Source of the DNA: a virus
Length of the DNA: 21,805 bases
Virus record (IMG/VR): IMGVR_UViG_3300027782_000408
Span: 1-21,805 of that record
Direction: 5' to 3' (one strand)
This document shows positions 15,168 to 19,565 of this stretch, one piece after another (the first letter of the stretch is position 1; every line of letters starts with the position of its first letter). The notes beneath the pieces are model-generated. The model was not told where the DNA came from and did not search any database. It worked only from the letters and a program-made list of their open reading frames with translations. The translations under genes were made by a program, and so were the position numbers.

Positions 15168-17758
15168 TGTCGGCGTTTCAATATAATATATCCACAACAG
15201 GTGATTGTTCAAACACAAATGTTGGGTCAATATCTATTTCATTTGTTGGAGGTACTCCACCATATACTGTTGAGTGGGTAGACCCAAATTTAGGTACCGA
15301 TACTGTTACCACAAATCCTTCAGTTAGAACATCGTTAAGTGCTGATACATATACCATTAGAGTTAATGATAGTACAATACCTGTCAATCAAGAATTTTAT
15401 ATTAACATTCCTGTGTCATCAGGTGTTTGTACCAGTATTGTTTCGGTTCAAAGTACAACATGCGCTTTAGATAATGGTTCAGTTACAGGTACATCTACTT
15501 CAGATTACTCATCAACTAATTTTTATCTATATTTTTCTGATGATACATTTGTTAGTTCTGCTACAACAAATACCTCGACAGTTGTTTTTGGTAGTTTAAC
15601 CGCAGGAACATATTATATGACTGCACAAGATTTGGGTGGATGTACAGGACAAAGTGCTAATTTTATTGTTGAAGATAGTAACCCATTTACTTATGGTTTA
15701 TATGTTGTGCCTAATTCAAGTTGTGGTGGTACACCGATAGGTAAAATAATTGTAACAGGACAAACAGGTGTTGCGCCATATTCTTATTTGTGGAGTAACG
15801 GATTTACAACAAGTAGTATAACTGGTTTAACTCCTGGTACATACTCAGTTGTTGTTACTGATAGTTTAGGATGTTCTTTAACTCAAACAGGGGTTATTAG
15901 TGACGTTCCTGTTCTTGGTTTTGGTTCTTTTACTGCAATTCAACCAAGTTGTTTTTCTTCAAACGGTGTCTTAACTTTACAAATCACTGGTGGTACTGCA
16001 CCTTATTATTATTCCGCATCAACTGGAAATGTTCAGATTCAATATGCAACATCTTTTTCATTATCTGGATTATCTGCGGGTGATTATTCAATATCGGTTA
16101 CAGATTCGGCTTTTTGTAATATTGTTGTTAGTACAACATTATTGACTCCTTTAGGAATTGCTTCTGTTACAATATCAAGTCAAGGTACAACTTGCTCAAG
16201 TGAAGGTGGTTCAATTACCGTTTCAGTTGCAGGAGGAACTTCACCTTATACGTTTACATTAATTTATCCTAACGGTAATACTACTAATATTGTGAATTCT
16301 CAAACAACACAAGTATTTGGTGGATTGTCTAGTGGAACATATGGTGTTGTTGTACAAGATGCATCAGGATGTTCATATATGGATGAGATTACTTTATTTG
16401 CCACAAATACATATACAATTGCAACTGAAATTACGGGTACAACTTGTAATGAAGACAATGGTATGGTCTTAGTTACAAGAAGTGAAGGTGGTGAACCTCC
16501 GTATAATTATTCTTTAGATGATGTTCAAAATGTATTAAACACAACATTGTCCGCAGTTACCTTTACGAACGTATCTTCAGGTCAACATACAGTAAGTGTT
16601 ACAGATGCTTCAGGATGTACTCAAACAACACAAGTATATGTTGCGGAAAGTGAACCATTGGATTTTAGTTTATATAATACCTCATGTGGAAATGGTTCTG
16701 ATGGGACTTTAACCGCATTAATTTCAAGCGGAACTCCACCATATACATTTAATTGGTCAAGTAATGTTGATAATAATCCACAACAAATACAAGTAACTGG
16801 ATTAACAGCAGGAACTTATAGTTTAACTGTTGTAGACAGTATTGGTTGTTCATTACAAAGAAGCGCAATTATTAATTGTGAAGCTCTTTATGTTTCATAC
16901 CAAACTTATGTTATGGGAGGAGAACAATTTAATATTCAGTCACAAACAAAATACGGACTACTTCAAATGTTAAATGAAGGGTTTGACGACTTAACTAATG
17001 ATAAGGTTAATTGTGATTTAATTTCTGCGGTATACGGTGTTAAAGTTTCTGTTAACCCTATGGGATTAACTACAAGCCAAAATTTCTTTACTGGTACAAC
17101 ATTGGTTGCCGCTCCAAGTGATAACCTTTATTATGACACAGTTAAAGATTTATTATTAACGGTACCTGGTGTTGGTAGTGTTACTATTGATGCTGTAAAT
17201 AATCAAATAACAATTAGTACTGACCCAAGTAATACAAATTTAAATGGACAAGAAATTGTGGTTGAATTAACCATAGTTTATGATATTATGTGTTTGTCTT
17301 GTGATTTACCAACACCAACTCCAACAACTACACCAACTCAAACAACGACACCAACTCCAACGCCAACAATACCAATTGTTAGTCCAACAACTACACCAAC
17401 TCAAACAACAACACCGAGTATTACTCCAACTAAAACGGTAACACCAACTATAACAAAAACTCCAACTCAGACTCCAACACATACTCCAACACCAACCATA
17501 TCATATAGAGCACATAGTTTAGTTACGTGTTATGCTTCATGTGGTGGAGGAATTTGTAGATGTGTTGCACCAACGACAACAATTACAGTATATACTTCGC
17601 CAAACACAACTAACATATGGGCGTCTGGTGCGATAATTTATACTAACTCATCATTAACTACATTATTAGATAATGTATTTTCTCAACATAACGGAGCTAT
17701 GTATATATTCAATAATGGTGTTGCGTATTATGAATGTAATTTAGGTGCAGGATGTTAA
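15167..17758 (+). CDS. SprB-like modular tail adhesin with Thr/Pro linker and Cys-rich tip
   Basis: An 863-residue protein, begun by a TAATG overlap. Residues 5-571 are seven Ig-like modules of about 75-80 residues (roughly 5-83, 88-168, 173-246, 250-326, 330-410, 414-494, 497-571). Each has a GGT-x-PY-x-(Y/F) strand (weakest in module 2), a GL-(T/S)-x-GTY-(S/T)-(V/I)-x-V-x-D segment and usually a closing GC. This is the SprB-repeat pattern of secreted Bacteroidota adhesins such as the gliding adhesin SprB. Residues 575-709 form a separate domain, apparently related to the end of the preceding protein. Residues 715-778 are a Thr/Pro linker (17309-17500). The last 83 residues begin with CYASCGGGICRC and end in C; they may be a compact binding tip. 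No signal peptide is visible, consistent with a virion protein. A host-binding tail adhesin is inferred from the modules and position. Confidence 0.85.
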   Translation: MSAFQYNISTTGDCSNTNVGSISISFVGGTPPYTVEWVDPNLGTDTVTTNPSVRTSLSADTYTIRVNDSTIPVNQEFYINIPVSSGVCTSIVSVQSTTCALDNGSVTGTSTSDYSSTNFYLYFSDDTFVSSATTNTSTVVFGSLTAGTYYMTAQDLGGCTGQSANFIVEDSNPFTYGLYVVPNSSCGGTPIGKIIVTGQTGVAPYSYLWSNGFTTSSITGLTPGTYSVVVTDSLGCSLTQTGVISDVPVLGFGSFTAIQPSCFSSNGVLTLQITGGTAPYYYSASTGNVQIQYATSFSLSGLSAGDYSISVTDSAFCNIVVSTTLLTPLGIASVTISSQGTTCSSEGGSITVSVAGGTSPYTFTLIYPNGNTTNIVNSQTTQVFGGLSSGTYGVVVQDASGCSYMDEITLFATNTYTIATEITGTTCNEDNGMVLVTRSEGGEPPYNYSLDDVQNVLNTTLSAVTFTNVSSGQHTVSVTDASGCTQTTQVYVAESEPLDFSLYNTSCGNGSDGTLTALISSGTPPYTFNWSSNVDNNPQQIQVTGLTAGTYSLTVVDSIGCSLQRSAIINCEALYVSYQTYVMGGEQFNIQSQTKYGLLQMLNEGFDDLTNDKVNCDLISAVYGVKVSVNPMGLTTSQNFFTGTTLVAAPSDNLYYDTVKDLLLTVPGVGSVTIDAVNNQITISTDPSNTNLNGQEIVVELTIVYDIMCLSCDLPTPTPTTTPTQTTTPTPTPTIPIVSPTTTPTQTTTPSITPTKTVTPTITKTPTQTPTHTPTPTISYRAHSLVTCYASCGGGICRCVAPTTTITVYTSPNTTNIWASGAIIYTNSSLTTLLDNVFSQHNGAMYIFNNGVAYYECNLGAGC
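17309..17500 (+). repeat. Thr/Pro linker-coding repeat in the SprB-like adhesin
   Basis: An imperfect low-complexity run encoding PTPTPTTTPTQTTTPTPTPT-type sequence (residues 715-778). The 19-base stretch CCAACAACTACACCAACTC is repeated, followed by AAACAAC, near 17326 and 17386. It separates the folded domain at 575-709 from the Cys-rich tip and probably makes an extended, flexible stalk. Confidence 0.75.
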
Positions 17759-17776
17759 ATTTAATTTTACAATAAA

Positions 17777-18103
17777 ATGGTACAAATAAGAATAACGGAA
17801 ATATCAGGTGGAACTTATCCAATAGATGTCATACTTTCAGACATTTATGGTAATAACGAAACCTATCTTGCGACAATATATCCAGGACCTGTTCCTCCAG
17901 TCCAAACGTATAATTCAACTATTCCTGCAATATTTGAAACAGCCCCTGAGGTTATGTTAAAGTTAATTGATGCGAACGGCTGTGAAATATTTAAAATTTT
18001 AGATTGTACCTATGGTTGTGCTTTTGAAATCACAATTGAATTGGCTTCATGTATCGTTAATATCAATATTCAAGATTCAAATTGTTATTTTACTCTTGAA
18101 TAA
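17777..18103 (+). CDS. Small tail-associated protein of unknown function, 108 residues
   Basis: A short gene between two adhesin-like genes, preceded by an A-rich start region (TTACAATAAA) and read from ATG 17777. The protein has two beta-type halves: residues 1-72 (RITEISGGTYPIDVILSDIY, PPVQTYNSTIPAIF, then MLKLIDANGCEIFKILDC) and a Cys-rich end (CTYGCAFEITIELASCIVNI, DSNCYF). The LIDANGCE segment resembles the closing V-x-D-x-x-GC strand of an SprB-like module. This suggests a miniature or degenerate relative of the preceding modules, but I would not name a family. The reading frame is intact, with no signal peptide and no membrane helix. A small companion of the tail adhesins is the most economical guess. 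Confidence 0.6.
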   Translation: MVQIRITEISGGTYPIDVILSDIYGNNETYLATIYPGPVPPVQTYNSTIPAIFETAPEVMLKLIDANGCEIFKILDCTYGCAFEITIELASCIVNINIQDSNCYFTLE

Positions 18104-18109
18104 ACCTTT

Positions 18110-18133
18110 TATTATTTTTAACTCAAAATAATA
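18110..18133 (+). terminator. Weak AT-only inverted repeat
   Basis: TATTATTTT (18110-18118) and AAAATAATA (18125-18133) form a 9-bp stem with a six-base loop, 7 bases after a stop codon. It contains no G-C pair, so it would be unstable, and there is no T run after it. It is listed as a possible weak signal only. Confidence 0.2.
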
Positions 18134-18145
18134 TCATTGTTGTGG

Positions 18146-18165
18146 TATTTATTAAATAAAATAAC
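18146..18165 (+). promoter_or_regulatory. Candidate late promoter or start-region element, copy 3
   Basis: TATTTATTAAATAAAATAAC ends two bases before the ATG at 18168. It matches the element before 2741 at most positions, including the whole end (TAAAATAAC against TAAAATAAC) and the distance to the start codon within one base. It lacks the TAAAC seen upstream of the other two copies. Confidence 0.35.
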
Positions 18166-18167
18166 GG

Positions 18168-19535
18168 ATGTCAACATATTCTATATTAGTAACAAATAAT
18201 GCTCCAGGATGCGCAACTGAAATTGAACAACAATTAACAGTTACAGGATGTACATCTTACATTGTAAGACTAACGTCTAATTCAAATGCATTAGGTCCAT
18301 TTAACGTATATCTTGATGACGTAATTTATTATTCTGCACAGACAAGAAACGAGATGTTAAATGGTGTTGTGGTTACTATTGAATGTGGTACACCAACACC
18401 AACTCCAACACCGACCCAAACTCCTGCCAGCGTAACACCAACCGTTACTCCAACAAATACTTCAACTCCAACTGTTACCCCTACTAATACTGAAACACCT
18501 ACAAATACTCCAACTAATACTCCTACTAATACTCAGACTCCAACTAATACCCCAACCAACACTCAAACACCTACACCTACTAATACTGAAACACCAACAA
18601 ATACACCAACGGTCACTCCAACAAATACGCCAACAAATACTGAAACACCTACAAATACTCCAACAAATACACCAACAAATACTCAAACACCGACGCCAAC
18701 TAATACTCAAACGCCTACAAATACACCAACGGTTACTCCAACAAATACACCAACAAATACTGAAACACCTACAAATACTCCAACAAATACACCAACAAAT
18801 ACTGGTACTCCAACAAACACTCCAACTAATACTGGAACTCCAACAAATACGCCAACAAATACTCAAACTCCAACTCCGACTAACACCCAAACACCAACAC
18901 CTACTAATACTCCAACACCAACAGGTGTTCCATTTAGTGGTTATGTTTTCCCTGAACCACAAGATTCAACATCGCAATCTGATATAGGTTTGTGGACATT
19001 TAATGCGGGTGGTAATTATAATGGATTTACTAATAATGGTGGACTTGCGGGTGGAGCGACATACGCCGCTGACATGGCAATCTACGTTCAATATCCTGGA
19101 TGGACGGGCTCAAGTGGTAATTTCATCACCAACGTTGGTACAATTAAAAATTCAATAAGACAAGCCTCAGGTTCTGGAACTGACTCACAAGGATGTGCGC
19201 AAAATCAATATACGTTTGGAAGTATTGGTATTACAACAACTACGGTTAATCCTAATGAACAATATGTTTATACTGTTTGGATTCCATTGGCTGGTGTTGG
19301 AGGAGCATTAACTAACATGACAATAGATGTTGGTACTGGTGCGGCTTGTTCGGTTTCAATTGTTAATGATGGTATTCCTGACGGTGGAAATGCGGCAATA
19401 AATGTAACGGTTCCAGGAGGATGTGTAATACCTGCTGGTGTGTATAGAGTTTTATGGTTAACTGAACTTTATTATGTTCCACCTACACTACCGTTAGCAT
19501 CAACTATTTGGATTAAAGGTGATACTAAAACATAA
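18168..19535 (+). CDS. Thr/Pro-stalk tail protein with distinct C-terminal domain
   Basis: A 455-residue protein in three parts. Residues 1-73 hold two Cys-bounded beta segments; the first, [14 protein letters not shown], looks like the closing half of an SprB-like module with no opening half. Residues 75-252 are an uninterrupted Thr/Pro/Asn stalk built from [12 protein letters not shown] and TPTVTPTNT units (18390-18923). Residues 253-455 are a Gly/Ser/Thr-rich, apparently beta-sandwich domain ([54 protein letters not shown]). I do not recognise it; it may be the receptor- or glycan-binding head. The design parallels the end of the SprB-like gene, where a Cys-bounded domain, a Thr/Pro linker and a tip occur in the same order. 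Reading frames on the opposite strand are products of the repeat. Confidence 0.78.
   Translation: MSTYSILVTNNAPGCATEIEQQLTVTGCTSYIVRLTSNSNALGPFNVYLDDVIYYSAQTRNEMLNGVVVTIECGTPTPTPTPTQTPASVTPTVTPTNTSTPTVTPTNTETPTNTPTNTPTNTQTPTNTPTNTQTPTPTNTETPTNTPTVTPTNTPTNTETPTNTPTNTPTNTQTPTPTNTQTPTNTPTVTPTNTPTNTETPTNTPTNTPTNTGTPTNTPTNTGTPTNTPTNTQTPTPTNTQTPTPTNTPTPTGVPFSGYVFPEPQDSTSQSDIGLWTFNAGGNYNGFTNNGGLAGGATYAADMAIYVQYPGWTGSSGNFITNVGTIKNSIRQASGSGTDSQGCAQNQYTFGSIGITTTTVNPNEQYVYTVWIPLAGVGGALTNMTIDVGTGAACSVSIVNDGIPDGGNAAINVTVPGGCVIPAGVYRVLWLTELYYVPPTLPLASTIWIKGDTKT
18390..18923 (+). repeat. PTNT stalk-coding tandem repeat with a 120-bp higher-order period
   Basis: A 534-base low-complexity run in frame with the gene (178 codons) built from ACTCCAACAAATAC-type units with many synonymous changes. 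Within it, 18601-18683 and 18721-18803 are copies exactly 120 bases apart that differ at only two positions (18614 C/T, 18629 G/A), showing a 40-codon higher-order unit. The rest of the array has diverged further. Confidence 0.85.
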
Positions 19536-19558
19536 AAAATATAAAAAACATAAAAAAC
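19532..19558 (+). repeat. Three A-rich 9-base tandem units before the fibre gene
   Basis: ATAAAAAAT, ATAAAAAAC and ATAAAAAAC lie head to tail (19532-19558), followed by ATAAATT and the ATG at 19566. The first unit contains the TAA stop of the previous gene. The A-rich run probably favours start-codon access in a host with weak Shine-Dalgarno use, and may be prone to length change. Confidence 0.5.
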
Positions 19559-19565
19559 ATAAATT

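Noticed and set aside
15167-17758. Chromosomal type IX secreted adhesin
   Set aside because: No signal peptide and no type IX C-terminal sorting domain are visible, and the gene overlaps a baseplate-region gene; a phage tail protein fits better.
17777-18200. The 108- and 455-residue genes as one gene split by a frameshift
   Set aside because: A 64-base gap with its own promoter-like element and a proper ATG separates them; no single base change would join them cleanly.
18462-18962. Minus-strand frame rich in Cys, Trp, Ser and Ile
   Set aside because: Shadow of the Thr/Pro/Asn repeat; its composition follows directly from the complement of the PTNT codons.
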